Below are positions 16,428 through 25,355 of a stretch of 64,000 bases of DNA, piece by piece; position 1 is the first letter of the stretch, and the number at the start of each line of letters is the position of its first letter. The notes below the pieces were generated by a model that made no database searches, was not told the DNA's origin, and worked only from the letters and a program-made list of their open reading frames with translations. A program made the translations under genes and the position numbers. Source of the stretch: Chryseobacterium hagamense (GTDB lineage Bacteria > Bacteroidota > Bacteroidia > Flavobacteriales > Weeksellaceae); assembly GCF_007991455.1 (NCBI RefSeq), contig NZ_BJYJ01000010.1, forward strand, positions 62,001 through 126,000, written 5' to 3'.

Positions 16428-16594
16428 CAAAACAAATTTACTAATTTTAGATTCACCGAAACCCTTTAATAACGGGATTTTTCACCATAATCTATCTTAA
16501 TTTTTTACATATTATTCAAAATTTAATTCAAATCATAACATATTTAATAACAAAATGACTAAATTAGTATTCTAATTAAAAAAAACTAAAGCTT

Positions 16595-17776
16595 ATGAAA
16601 AAGTTTAATCTTCTCTTCATTTTCATTGTTCTTTTATCATTGGGAGCCTGCCGGTCGGAATCGGATACTTCAGCCGAAATGACAGTTGACCATACCGTAA
16701 AAACAGGAAAAGTCACCGGAAAAGTCATGTCCCAAAACGGAGTGAATCCCATCGGTGGCGCTTCGGTTTTTACGTTTGATGACAAGTATAAAATTTACTA
16801 CACGACCTCCGATGCCGACGGAAACTTTACGCTGGAAGCTCCCGTAGGAATACATACCATCCATATTCAGACCGGTAACGGAAGCAACTTCCGGACGGAA
16901 ATTTCCGCTACGGTGAAAAACAACGAAACGTTAAGCCTCGATGCGGCACAGACCAAACTGAACCAGGTGGCGAAAATCGCTTACGTAAAAGGAAGTTATG
17001 ATAAAATCGAGGATATCATTCTGAGCCTGGGATATACCGCAACCGAAATTACAAACAACGACCTTACCAGCCTGCCGACGCTGGCGCAGTATGACATCAT
17101 CTTTCTCAACTGCGGCTCCAGGAACAACTACTCTTCAAATCCGGCACTTTATGCCGCCGCTGAAGCCAATCTTGCCATTTTTGTGGCCAACGGAGGAAGT
17201 ATCTATGCTTCCGACTGGGATGTATCTTATCTGGTAGGCGGAACCAGCAATACTTCGACCTGTGCTCCGGCTGGCGGATTTGTTCCCGATTCCAAGCTAT
17301 GTTCCAAGAACATCGGAAATTCCGGTAATGTAGGGGCTACCGTAACCAACGCCGGTCTTACCACTGCTTTGGGATTCAATACGCTGAACATCAATTATGA
17401 TTTGGGGGCATGGCAGAAAATCATCACTTACGATCCTGCTTACTGGGAAGTTCTGGTAAAAGAAACATCATCAAATGATGCTTTGATGATACGGACCAAC
17501 CACTTTTCGGTAACCGGATTGCCAACAATACCGATTGGTAATGCCCCGACGACGACTTTTACCACGGTTTGCATTACCCTTCCGGGAAATATCCAGATCA
17601 GCCTTTCCGTTCCTCAGGCTATCGTACCGTACCTGATAGCACTGGGCGCCACCGTTGGACCTTGCTCGGGAGCTGCCAACAGCGGATATATTTACTATAC
17701 GACTTTCCACAATCACGCCAGCGGAAACATCGGAAATTCCGGAGTTATCCTGAAATACGTGATCCTGAATCTATAA
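16595..17776 (+). CDS. Lipoprotein with carboxypeptidase-regulatory-like N-terminal domain
   Basis: This 393-residue lipoprotein has a signal peptide ending LLSLGACRSES (lipobox Cys ~19). Residues ~38-105 form a beta-sandwich of the carboxypeptidase regulatory-like type (GKVTGKVMSQNGVNPIGGASVF ... SDADGNFTLEAPVG). Residues ~125-215 (AKIAYVKGSYDKIEDIILSL ... GGSIYASDWDVSYLV) look like a Rossmann-like, glutamine-amidotransferase-like domain. The C-terminal third is Thr/Ser-rich with six spaced Cys. The function is unknown; it is probably exposed at the cell envelope. It is followed directly by a strong terminator and is monocistronic. Confidence 0.75.
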   Translation: MKKFNLLFIFIVLLSLGACRSESDTSAEMTVDHTVKTGKVTGKVMSQNGVNPIGGASVFTFDDKYKIYYTTSDADGNFTLEAPVGIHTIHIQTGNGSNFRTEISATVKNNETLSLDAAQTKLNQVAKIAYVKGSYDKIEDIILSLGYTATEITNNDLTSLPTLAQYDIIFLNCGSRNNYSSNPALYAAAEANLAIFVANGGSIYASDWDVSYLVGGTSNTSTCAPAGGFVPDSKLCSKNIGNSGNVGATVTNAGLTTALGFNTLNINYDLGAWQKIITYDPAYWEVLVKETSSNDALMIRTNHFSVTGLPTIPIGNAPTTTFTTVCITLPGNIQISLSVPQAIVPYLIALGATVGPCSGAANSGYIYYTTFHNHASGNIGNSGVILKYVILNL

Positions 17777-17793
17777 TAAATCTCAATTTAAAT

Positions 17794-17825
17794 AAAAAGC
17801 GGCTTTTCTGAAAGCCGCTTTTTTT
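17794..17825 (+). terminator. Intrinsic terminator
   Basis: AAAAAGCGGCTTT, a four-base TCTG loop and AAAGCCGCTTTTT form a 13-bp stem followed by more T. It ends the lipoprotein transcript. Confidence 0.85.
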
Positions 17826-17853
17826 ATATCTTGCATAGTATAATCAAAATCTC

Positions 17854-18345
17854 ATGGATGTCGTATTAATTGAAATTCTCTGCCTGGTCCTGCTTTTTTT
17901 GGGAATACTGGGAACTTTTCTTCCCATATTGCCCGGATTGCTGCTAAGCATCTGCGGACTGCTGATTTATAAATTCGGAACCGATGCGGACCTACCGATG
18001 ATCTATGTCTGGGCATTTGTGATTTTAACAGTAGCTTCGGTAGTCCTGAATTACGTAATTCCGGCAAAAACGAACCAGAAGTACGGAGGAACCCGCTGGG
18101 GAAGCATCGGTTCAATTGTCGGGACTATCATCGGGATGTTTTTACCGATTCCGCTGGGATTTCTGGTGGGCATGTTTGCCGGCGTGTTTATCGGGGAACT
18201 GCTTCACGACAGCAAAGACATGACGAAAGCCTGGCAATCGACCAAAGGCGCCTTTGTCGGATTCATTTACGGAACAGGATTCAGCCTGGTGGTCGGGATC
18301 GCCATGTTTCTGGTCGTGCTTCTGGATATGCTCAATATTATTTAA
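17854..18345 (+). CDS. DUF456 domain-containing membrane protein
   Basis: This 163-residue protein has four to five hydrophobic segments and the DUF456 pattern: an N-terminal LGILGTFLPILPG motif, AKTNQKYGGTRWG (~72), a glycine-rich GSIVGTIIGMFLPIPLG and FAGVFIGELLHD. The function is unknown. Glycine-zipper-like helices suggest oligomerisation in the membrane. It is followed after 9 bp by a lipoprotein gene and is probably co-transcribed with it. Confidence 0.8.
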   Translation: MDVVLIEILCLVLLFLGILGTFLPILPGLLLSICGLLIYKFGTDADLPMIYVWAFVILTVASVVLNYVIPAKTNQKYGGTRWGSIGSIVGTIIGMFLPIPLGFLVGMFAGVFIGELLHDSKDMTKAWQSTKGAFVGFIYGTGFSLVVGIAMFLVVLLDMLNII

Positions 18346-18354
18346 AAATAAATT

Positions 18355-18852
18355 ATGATACCTTATAAAGCCCTCATTTTAAGTCTGGCACCGCTTTTTT
18401 TAATGAATTGCCGTGCCCGGAAGAAAGAAAATACGATAAAAATGGAAACCAATAAACCCGGAGCGGTAAAGATGACCGCTGCCGACGGGGAAATCCTGTA
18501 TTTCAAGGAAGGTGAAAACCGGTTCCTGAAAGAATACCAGATGAACGTTACCTTCAAAGGGATTTCCGAAGACAGCCGGTGTCCGAAAAACGTCAACTGC
18601 ATCTGGGCAGGAGTTGCCGTGGCACAGGTTGAAGTGATGGGAACGGCCACCCGGCCGATGACGCTTCAAATTGCTACCCTTGATAACCAGGCCAGAAACT
18701 ACCATTCATCCGCTTCATTCAACGGGTATACGATATCGTTAGCCGATGTTCAGCCTTATCCAAACGGTATAGACGGTGCAAAGGCGTTAAAAGGTCGATA
18801 CGTCATTGGAATTACCATCAAAAAAGGAGAAAAGGCATCTACCATGAAATAG
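18355..18852 (+). CDS. Hypothetical lipoprotein
   Basis: This 165-residue protein has a short signal peptide and lipobox (PLFLMNC, Cys ~19). The mature part contains GISEDSRCPKNVNCIWAGVA. This Cys-x5-Cys motif before an Ile-Trp-Ala-Gly turn recurs in small Bacteroidota lipoproteins. The rest is predicted beta-sandwich. The function is unknown. Its 3' end overlaps the convergent ung gene by 14 bp. Confidence 0.7.
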   Translation: MIPYKALILSLAPLFLMNCRARKKENTIKMETNKPGAVKMTAADGEILYFKEGENRFLKEYQMNVTFKGISEDSRCPKNVNCIWAGVAVAQVEVMGTATRPMTLQIATLDNQARNYHSSASFNGYTISLADVQPYPNGIDGAKALKGRYVIGITIKKGEKASTMK

Positions 18853-19480
18853 GTCTTTTACCTTTTGAAACAAGATATTCATTGATTTTGGAAAACGGCC
18901 TGCTCCCGAAAAACCCCCGGTGAACGGAGAAGGGCGAAGGGTGTGCCGATTTTAAGATAAAATGTTTGGCCGGATCAATAAGTTCGGCCTTCTTTTGTGC
19001 AAAAGCTCCCCAAAGGACAAATACGACATTCTCTTTTTTATCCGAGATTTCTTTAATGATATAATCGGTGAACTTTTCCCAGCCCAGGTCTTTGTGGGAA
19101 TTGGGCGAATGTGCGCGGACCGTTAAGGTAGCATTTAACAACAAAACCCCTTGTTTGCCCCAGTCGTCCAGTTCTTTCGACGTCCTTACTACGCCTGTAT
19201 CATCTTTTAATTCGATAAAAATATTTTTCAGCGACGGGGGTGCAGTTACCTGTTCGGAAACGGAAAAACAAAGGCCGTTTGCCTGATAATCGTTATGGTA
19301 AGGATCCTGACCGAGAATCACCACTTCAATATCATCAAAAGGCGTAATCTCCAGAGCCCTGAAAATCTGGTTTTTCGGCGGGAAAACTTTGGTCGTTGCA
19401 TATTCCTGTTTTACTTTTTCCCAAAGGTTGGTAAAATAAGGCGTATTTTTTATCGGAGCTAAAACTTCGGTCCAGGTCAT
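18839..19480 (-). CDS. ung: Uracil-DNA glycosylase, family 1
   Basis: This 213-residue base-excision repair enzyme removes uracil from DNA. The water-activating loop VVILGQDPYHNDYQANGLCF (catalytic Asp ~64) is present, as are the LLLNATLTVRAHSPNSH uracil-recognition strand, FVLWGAFAQKK and the HPSPFSVHRGFFGSRPF minor-groove loop with the catalytic His (~180). The length is normal for the family. Confidence 0.96.
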   Translation of the reverse strand: MTWTEVLAPIKNTPYFTNLWEKVKQEYATTKVFPPKNQIFRALEITPFDDIEVVILGQDPYHNDYQANGLCFSVSEQVTAPPSLKNIFIELKDDTGVVRTSKELDDWGKQGVLLLNATLTVRAHSPNSHKDLGWEKFTDYIIKEISDKKENVVFVLWGAFAQKKAELIDPAKHFILKSAHPSPFSVHRGFFGSRPFSKINEYLVSKGKRPISW

Positions 19481-19508
19481 AATTTTAATTTGAAGATTTG
19501 AAAATGGT

Positions 19509-20180
19509 TTAATCTGAAAATGAATTTTCCTGATCGTTTTTTATTAATTTAAAATATTCATCGAAGAAAACAGCTGTTTCATCAGGATGAATATCATAAG
19601 GGTCACTAAAGGTAATATCAATTTTCTTGCCTTTATAAAAAAGAAGCTTATGTCCGGAACTTTCCATATCGATATAAGAAACTATAGCTTCCGAAACCTC
19701 TGAAAGTTCCTCAATCCATTTTTTCACGGAAAGCGATTCAACAAGCATGCTGCTCATAGCCGTCGTGACGGCAGTAAATATCAGATGATAAATACCATCT
19801 ACGCCGGACTTTCTGATTTCGGAATCAAAATCTCCTATCCTTATTTTTCCGTTTCCTAAATAATAATTTTCAAAAGTCTCTTTAAAATCTTCGATATCAA
19901 AGGAATAAGGATAATGAATAGCAAGACTATTGATAATCACAGGATCTATATCAAAAATAAGAGAGGCTGTAAAAGAAAGTTGATCATGTATTTTTAAGTA
20001 GGAATTATTAGAAGCATTTTTATCATTTTTAAAATAGTGTCCACCGATTTTTACATTTTCACTTTCCCACTGTAAAAATTTGGGTTCGTCGTAATCATAC
20101 AACTTTTCGCTAAACCAATGCAATGCATCAATCAGTTTTGCTTCTTTTACAAAAATTTCTATCGAGTAATCTAATCCCAT
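19509..20180 (-). CDS. Hypothetical protein
   Basis: This 223-residue soluble protein was not recognised. It begins MGLDYSIEIFVKEAKLIDAL and contains aromatic and acidic blocks (PKFLQWESENVKIGGHYF, YHLIFTAVTTAMSSMLVES). The start MGLDYSI is reminiscent of small hypotheticals in which a GxDY segment opens a ferredoxin-like fold. It is more AT-rich than its neighbours. There is no operon partner. Confidence 0.6.
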   Translation of the reverse strand: MGLDYSIEIFVKEAKLIDALHWFSEKLYDYDEPKFLQWESENVKIGGHYFKNDKNASNNSYLKIHDQLSFTASLIFDIDPVIINSLAIHYPYSFDIEDFKETFENYYLGNGKIRIGDFDSEIRKSGVDGIYHLIFTAVTTAMSSMLVESLSVKKWIEELSEVSEAIVSYIDMESSGHKLLFYKGKKIDITFSDPYDIHPDETAVFFDEYFKLIKNDQENSFSD

Positions 20181-20331
20181 TTTAAATTAAAAACAACAAT
20201 CATTAAAAGAGATAAATAATCTCAGGATGATCATTAGCAAAAACATTTTTTTAAGCCAAAAAGTTTTTCTGAAACAACAGAACAGCCAGTTCATTCAGAT
20301 ACTCTGCTATTTCCGGCAGATACTGGAACCG

Positions 20332-20537
20332 TTATTTTTTCCAAGGCAATATTGTAAGAAAATCTGTGGTACATTTTTTTATTTCTTCTCCGGAAACTCC
20401 CCGTTCCCATTCTTTTTCAAAATCAAAGTTTTCTTTTTTGCTGATCTTGTTAAGTCCGCAATAATGAATGGATTTTCAAGAGAATTGATCCATTTGATAA
20501 GCTCGCTTTTTTCGGAGGACGATTCATTGTGTTTCAA
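20332..20537 (-). pseudogene. Frameshifted small protein gene
   Basis: On the minus strand, one frame from a TTG at 20537 reads ...SELIKWINSLENPFIIADL. A frame shifted by one base then continues KISKKENFDFEKEWERGV and ends ...LTILPWKK with a stop at 20332. Joined, they give a coherent peptide of about 68 residues. Its composition (helix, then KEWERG...EE, then LPWK) is like the small antitoxin-like hypotheticals of Bacteroidota. The break lies near 20449-20452. It could be real decay or a sequencing error. No ATG start is visible. Confidence 0.4.
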
Positions 20538-20561
20538 TTTAATGATCCAAAGATAATGATT

Positions 20562-21080
20562 TTACAAATTACGGACGGAAGTCTTCAGGCTGAAAACCAG
20601 ATTTTCCGGAAACCCTTCATCCTTCCGTCCTTCTTCCGGTATGAAATGATGCTTTAGGAGAAGCTGCCTGGAACTTTCGTTATCCTGATGTGTCATAGCA
20701 ACAATTTCATCAAGATGCAGATGATGGAAAGCAAAACCTATAACGGCAGCTAAAGCTTCTGACATGATACCCTTTCTGTGATACTCCGGCAACAATTCAT
20801 AACCCACCTCAGCCGTTTTCCGGTCTTCCGAAAAATTCCACAGGCAGATGGTCCCGATAAGATGAGACTGATCCTTTAAAGAAATCCCCCAGTAAAACGT
20901 CTGCTTATTTTCAGTCCGTTCTTTAATGGTTAGAATAAACTGCAAAGCATCGTAATTGTCTTTCGGAGAGTTTCTTTGCACGAACCGGTTGATGACTTCA
21001 TTGCTCCGGATCTTCAGGATATCTTCAACATGGGTTTCGTTGATTTCTTTAAGTTGCAGTCTTTTTGTTTCCAGTTTCAT
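20562..21080 (-). CDS. GNAT N-acetyltransferase, RimJ/RimL type
   Basis: This 172-residue acetyl-CoA-dependent acyltransferase begins MKLETKRLQLKEINETHVED. Conserved blocks are WGISLKDQSHLIGTICLWNF (~83-102), EVGYELLPEYHRKGIMSEAL with the R/Q-x-x-G-x-A-like pyrophosphate loop RKGIMS (~125) and NESSRQLLLKHHF (~152). The family acetylates protein N-termini or small amines. The substrate is unknown. It is monocistronic. Confidence 0.85.
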   Translation of the reverse strand: MKLETKRLQLKEINETHVEDILKIRSNEVINRFVQRNSPKDNYDALQFILTIKERTENKQTFYWGISLKDQSHLIGTICLWNFSEDRKTAEVGYELLPEYHRKGIMSEALAAVIGFAFHHLHLDEIVAMTHQDNESSRQLLLKHHFIPEEGRKDEGFPENLVFSLKTSVRNL

Positions 21081-21154
21081 ATATACTCTTTGATGATAGA
21101 TATTTTCAAATTCCCAAATTAACTCATTTTCAAATTAAATTCACATTTTCTCAC

Positions 21155-21162
21155 TAAATTTG
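21155..21162 (+). promoter_or_regulatory. -7 element of the MutS2 gene, apparently leaderless
   Basis: TAAATTTG matches TAnnTTTG and ends four bases before the GTG start at 21167, the same geometry as at 744, 25066 and 57542. It supports GTG as the true start. Confidence 0.55.
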
Positions 21163-21166
21163 TACT

Positions 21167-23314
21167 GTGTATATAAATAAAGAAGATTTAAACGAATTAG
21201 AGTTTCCGCAATTGCTCGCGGAAATATCTCCTTTTGCATATTCCCCGAAGACGCGGGAAAAGATTCTTGAGCTTCGTCCGATGGAAATCGGCGAGGCAGA
21301 AATTTCCCTGAAAAAAACGTCCGAATATCTTTCGAGTTTTGAAAGTTCGAATGCCGTTCCTTTTGATGAATACGAAGACATCGAAAATGAACTGAAGCTG
21401 ATGCTCATCGAGAATTACCGTCTCGAAAACAGCGCTTTCATGAAAATCAAGACGCTGACGGAACAGATCGGAAAACTGCAGAAGTTTTTCCCGACCATGC
21501 CGGAGACCTTCCCTACTTTGATGGAAGATGTATTGGTCCTGGAATTTAAAAAGGAAATCATTGACAAGGTAGATAAAGTCTTTAACCGTTTCGGAGAAGT
21601 GAAAAGCGAAGCTTCACCCGTCCTGAAAGAATTACGCGCGGAAATCCAGGTGGCCAAAAAAGCCATCCAGGAAAATTTCAACCGCGCCCTGTTCAATTAC
21701 GGACAAAGCGAATTCCTGGATGACATCCGTGAAACGATTATTGATGACCAAAGGGTTCTGGCCGTAAAATCCGGATTCAAGAAAAGGGTTGCGGGAAGGG
21801 TTCTGGGACTATCCAAAACAGGATCCATTACCTACATTCAGCCGGATTCCGTAGTCAAGCATTACTTCAAGCTGAAAGAAAGCCAGGAAGAGGAGAAAAA
21901 AGAGATCGATAAGATCCTGAGAAAACTGACAGCCGAACTTGCCGAGTTTCAGCCTCAGCTCTGGAGATACCAGAAATACATCTTCGATCTTGATCTGACG
22001 AGGGCCAAATCGAAGTTCGCCGAACTGATCAACGGGGTACTGCCGAAAATCAACCGTCATAAGACGTTGCGGTTAAGAGAAGCTTTCCACCCGCTTCTTT
22101 TCCTGAGAAATAAAGCAGAGAACAAAACCATTTTCCCCCAGACGCTCAGTTTAACCGACCATAACCGGATCATCTGTATTTCCGGACCGAACGCCGGCGG
22201 AAAATCGATCACACTGAAAACCGTAGGTTTGCTTCAGCTGATGATCCAAAGCGGGATCCTGGTTCCGACGCACCCGAAATCCGAAATGTTTTTCTTTGAT
22301 AAGATCATGACCGATATCGGGGATAATCAGTCCATCGAAAACCATCTTTCCACGTATTCATCCCGACTGAAGAAAATGGGCGGGATCATCCGGGAAGCCG
22401 ATGCGAACACGCTTCTTCTGATCGACGAATTCGGGACGGGTTCCGATCCTGAGCTTGGCGGTGCCTTAGCCGAAAGTTTCCTTGAGTTTTTCTACGATAA
22501 AAAAAGCTTTGCCATCATTACGACCCACTACACCAATATCAAACTGGTGGTGGAACAGCTTCCGAATGCCGAGAATGCCGCTATGCTCTTCAATGAGGAA
22601 ACGCTGGAACCGATGTATAAACTGGAAGTCGGACAGGCCGGAAGCTCGTTTACTTTTGAAGTGGCGGAGAAAAATAAGATCCCGAGGTTCATCATCCATT
22701 CCGCAAAGAAAAAAGTGGAACATGATATCGTGAACCTGGATAAAACCATCGTTAAGCTCCAGCAGGAAAAATATGAAGTCGAAAAGCTGAAAACCGACCT
22801 TGCCGAGCGAAAGGAATCCGTTGAAGACAAGCGCGACAATCTCCAGAAACTGAACGAACAGCTTCAGCAGAAGCTCTACAACTTCCAGAAGTTGTATGAA
22901 GAGGAACACCGGAAATTACAGTTCGGGAATAAGATCGAAGCATTTATCGACAGCTATGTGAAAGGGAAATCCAGGAAGGATGTCGTTAAAGATTTTGTGA
23001 AGATCCTCGAACAGGAAAAATTCAGGAAGATCGGAGCCGATAAGGACGAAAGCAAACGCCTGCAGGTCGTAAAACGCAAAATTACCCAGCAGCTGAAGAA
23101 AGAGGAAGTGATTGATAAAATTGCGGAAACCAATGAAAAGCTGGAAGAAAAACGCAAAACCGACCGTGAGCTCTGGATGAAAGTCGGGCAGCGGGTGCGC
23201 ATTACCGGAAGTACCAGCGTGGGAACCATTGAAAAAATTTCAAGAAATAAAGTCATTGTGAATTACGGAACGTTTAAGACGACCATCAACGCGGATGAAC
23301 TGGAAAGGATTTAA
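21167..23314 (+). CDS. MutS2-family DNA-binding ATPase without Smr domain
   Basis: This 715-residue MutS2-like protein starts with GTG. It has an N-terminal MutS-core/lever region (residues ~1-310), then an ATPase with Walker A SGPNAGGKSITLK (~345), Walker B LLLIDEFGTGSDPELGGALA and the HYTNIK switch. A long charged coiled coil follows (~520-640). The C-terminus ends with a small beta-barrel-like VGQRVRITGSTSVGTIEKIS segment, and the usual Smr nuclease domain is absent. Proteins of this family suppress recombination or act on stalled ribosomes. Which role applies here is unknown. Confidence 0.88.
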   Translation: MYINKEDLNELEFPQLLAEISPFAYSPKTREKILELRPMEIGEAEISLKKTSEYLSSFESSNAVPFDEYEDIENELKLMLIENYRLENSAFMKIKTLTEQIGKLQKFFPTMPETFPTLMEDVLVLEFKKEIIDKVDKVFNRFGEVKSEASPVLKELRAEIQVAKKAIQENFNRALFNYGQSEFLDDIRETIIDDQRVLAVKSGFKKRVAGRVLGLSKTGSITYIQPDSVVKHYFKLKESQEEEKKEIDKILRKLTAELAEFQPQLWRYQKYIFDLDLTRAKSKFAELINGVLPKINRHKTLRLREAFHPLLFLRNKAENKTIFPQTLSLTDHNRIICISGPNAGGKSITLKTVGLLQLMIQSGILVPTHPKSEMFFFDKIMTDIGDNQSIENHLSTYSSRLKKMGGIIREADANTLLLIDEFGTGSDPELGGALAESFLEFFYDKKSFAIITTHYTNIKLVVEQLPNAENAAMLFNEETLEPMYKLEVGQAGSSFTFEVAEKNKIPRFIIHSAKKKVEHDIVNLDKTIVKLQQEKYEVEKLKTDLAERKESVEDKRDNLQKLNEQLQQKLYNFQKLYEEEHRKLQFGNKIEAFIDSYVKGKSRKDVVKDFVKILEQEKFRKIGADKDESKRLQVVKRKITQQLKKEEVIDKIAETNEKLEEKRKTDRELWMKVGQRVRITGSTSVGTIEKISRNKVIVNYGTFKTTINADELERI

Positions 23315-23323
23315 TTTTTGATC

Positions 23324-23812
23324 ATGACGGTAAAAACGCAGATTACATTTAAGGATTTTCTGATGTTTCACCTCAAAAGTTCTTTTCCGAGGCTGATGGC
23401 TTTTTTACTGATTCTCATGTTGGCATTTATCCTGAAGGAATCGGTGGACGGCAATACGGAAAATACTCTTTTACAGTCGGTTCCGGTGTGGTCTGGTATT
23501 CTGCTTGTGTTTATGGTCATCCGGTCTTTTTTCAGCATCCGGTTTGCTTTTAATTCAAACAAAAATATCCAGGAAAGGATTGATTATACGTTTACAGAAG
23601 AAACGATCCGTGCACGGGGAGAGACTTTTGAAGAAGAATTTACCTGGAACTCCGTTTATAAAGTAAAGGAAAATAAAGGCTGGTTCCTGATATACCAGAA
23701 TGCGCAGGTCATGAGTATGGTACCGAAAAAGTTTTTTGCCAAAGAACAGGTTTCAGGGCTGAGAACGATCATTAAGGCCAATCAGGTAAAAGCCAAACTC
23801 AGAAAAGATTAA
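23324..23812 (+). CDS. YcxB-like membrane protein
   Basis: This 162-residue protein is counted from the ATG at 23324. A TTG two codons upstream is the alternative. Two membrane helices (~22-40, 52-70) are followed by a cytosolic beta-rich domain, IDYTFTEETIRARGETFEEEFTWNSVYKV (two blocks), ending MVPKKFFAKEQVSGLRTII. This is the pattern of the YcxB family, whose function is not known. It follows the MutS2 gene by 9 bp and is probably co-transcribed. A terminator follows. Confidence 0.7.
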   Translation: MTVKTQITFKDFLMFHLKSSFPRLMAFLLILMLAFILKESVDGNTENTLLQSVPVWSGILLVFMVIRSFFSIRFAFNSNKNIQERIDYTFTEETIRARGETFEEEFTWNSVYKVKENKGWFLIYQNAQVMSMVPKKFFAKEQVSGLRTIIKANQVKAKLRKD

Positions 23813-23820
23813 TCCATAAA

Positions 23821-23862
23821 AAATAAAGAGCGTACCATAACCGATACGCTCTTTATTTTTTT
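23821..23862 (+). terminator. Intrinsic terminator
   Basis: AAATAAAGAGCGTA and TACGCTCTTTATTT form a 14-bp stem with a 10-base loop, followed by T8. It can serve both the MutS2-YcxB unit and, in the other direction, the convergent T9SS cargo gene. Confidence 0.85.
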
Positions 23863-23885
23863 TCTTTCTGTGATAGGAGAAGCTT

Positions 23886-24986
23886 TTATTTTTTAATAAA
23901 TTTCAGTTTTGTGACATGATCTTTGTTTCTAATCTGAATAAAATAAACCCCTTTCACAAGATCACGCACGTTAATGGTCTTGTCAGCAATTTTCCCTTTA
24001 TGCATCAGTTGTCCGGCGGCATTATAAATTTCAAATTCGGTTCCTTCGATTCCGGAAATGTTTAAAACATCTGAAGCGGGGTTGGGGTAAACGCTGATAT
24101 TCTGAGGTCTGTTGATTTCGTTGGCCGAAAGATTTGCAGGCGTCAACAGATAGACCCCGTAATCCTCTACTTCACCATAGCTGAAAGTTCCGCAGGCAGA
24201 GCTGGTCTGGGTTTCACTGATCATCACTCTCATAGCCACCCCGCAGGCATTTCCGGTTTGGAAAGCAAATGGCGGAACGTTAAATGTGGCGGTTGCAGCA
24301 GATGAGGCTGAAGCGCCTGACGAGAGCATCATTTCCGAAGACTGGAAAATGCCGTCGCCGTTAAAATCGATCCATGCTCTTACAAATACGGGATTCGGAG
24401 AACCCGTCCAGGTTTTGGAGACGGAAATCTGGTTGCCCGTACTGCCGATCATCAGCTGTACTTTCCGGGTGGGATCAGGACGGTAATCCGTATAATTGGA
24501 GGTTCCGGAATTACTGACCATCGGAGAAATTCCGCTTCCTGTGGGCATAACCGTCACATTAGACATATAAACAATACTAGAATCTGCCGATGCTGCAGCA
24601 CAATAATTCGGAGACTGTGTCGTAAAAAGTACGGAAGGCGACCAGGCACTCGTCGAAGGAGAACCGGAGCATACTTTTGCCACCTGTACTTCATAGGTTG
24701 TACACGGCATTAAAGCTGTTATCGTAAAAGCGTTGACAGAAACCTGATTAACATTAACCCACGCAGAAGCCGGATATAATCTGAATCTTATTACATACGA
24801 AGTCACCGTCGGGTCATTCGTCCAGGTTACGGTTCCGGAAGTCATGGTAATATTCGAAACCTGTACATTGGCAGGCGCCGTATCACAGAGATAGCAATAT
24901 CCGGGATCTCCCGCCGTTCCATTTCTGCTTTGAAAACATGAAATTCCTGAGAGGAAAATAAAGAAAAAAAGGAGTTGTTTTGTCAT
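23886..24986 (-). CDS. Secreted FN3/GEVED protein with T9SS type A sorting domain
   Basis: This 366-residue secreted protein has a signal peptide (~1-19). A fibronectin type III domain spans ~38-127 (APANVQVSNITMTSGTVTWT ... YEVQVAKVCSG). A GEVED domain spans ~135-280 (VFVRAWIDFNGDGIFQSSEM ... YGEVEDYGVYL). A C-terminal type IX secretion signal occupies ~295-366 (ISVYPNPASDVLNI ... KGVYFIQIRN ... KLKFIKK). It is exported across the outer membrane by T9SS and probably attached to the surface. The GEVED domain's acidic loops may bind calcium. No catalytic domain is present. Confidence 0.9.
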   Translation of the reverse strand: MTKQLLFFFIFLSGISCFQSRNGTAGDPGYCYLCDTAPANVQVSNITMTSGTVTWTNDPTVTSYVIRFRLYPASAWVNVNQVSVNAFTITALMPCTTYEVQVAKVCSGSPSTSAWSPSVLFTTQSPNYCAAASADSSIVYMSNVTVMPTGSGISPMVSNSGTSNYTDYRPDPTRKVQLMIGSTGNQISVSKTWTGSPNPVFVRAWIDFNGDGIFQSSEMMLSSGASASSAATATFNVPPFAFQTGNACGVAMRVMISETQTSSACGTFSYGEVEDYGVYLLTPANLSANEINRPQNISVYPNPASDVLNISGIEGTEFEIYNAAGQLMHKGKIADKTINVRDLVKGVYFIQIRNKDHVTKLKFIKK

Positions 24987-25065
24987 ATTTAATCGGTTTA
25001 GATTGTTTCCTGAAGCTATTAGGTGCCCTAAAGATACTTAATAAATCAGCATCTTCAGTTTTTAT

Positions 25066-25073
25066 TATATTTG
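25066..25073 (+). promoter_or_regulatory. -7 element ahead of the frameshifted membrane gene
   Basis: TATATTTG ends four bases before the ATG at 25078. The same spacing is seen at three other genes in the window, which supports the reconstructed start of the disrupted gene. Confidence 0.5.
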
Positions 25074-25077
25074 AAAC

Positions 25078-25355
25078 ATGACCAAAAACCCTAAAATCTC
25101 CGGATTTTTTATCTGAAACTGCTGATTCCGGCCTTTCTGTTTTCATCAATATTCGCTTTTCAGACGGGTTTCAGTATCGGTAATTTCGGGTTCTGCTTTT
25201 CTGTAATTTTTCCTGCTTTTCATTTTTTAATATATGAACTGAGACTGAAGAATGAATATGTCTTTTTTGCCAATTTCGGTTTTTCCAGGTCTTTCCTCTG
25301 GATCATTACGGTTTCAGTCGGCCTTGCCATCAATATCATTTCTAAATTTTTATGA
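25078..25355 (+). pseudogene. Small membrane protein gene disrupted by a one-base deletion in a T run
   Basis: From the ATG at 25078 the frame reads MTKNPKISGFFI and then stops. If one T is restored to the T6 run at 25105-25110, the frame continues YLKLLIPAFLFSSIFAFQTG ... SRSFLWIITVSVGLAINII to a stop at 25355. This gives about 92 residues with roughly three hydrophobic helices. The reconstructed stop overlaps the ATG of the ABC ATPase gene (ATGA at 25352-25355), which strongly suggests that the two form one unit. The break is a homopolymer indel, so a sequencing error, phase variation or real loss are all possible. Confidence 0.65.

Noticed and set aside
20227..20556. 109-codon plus-strand open frame
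   Set aside because: Phe-rich sequence with no domain; the opposite strand explains the region better as a frameshifted small gene.
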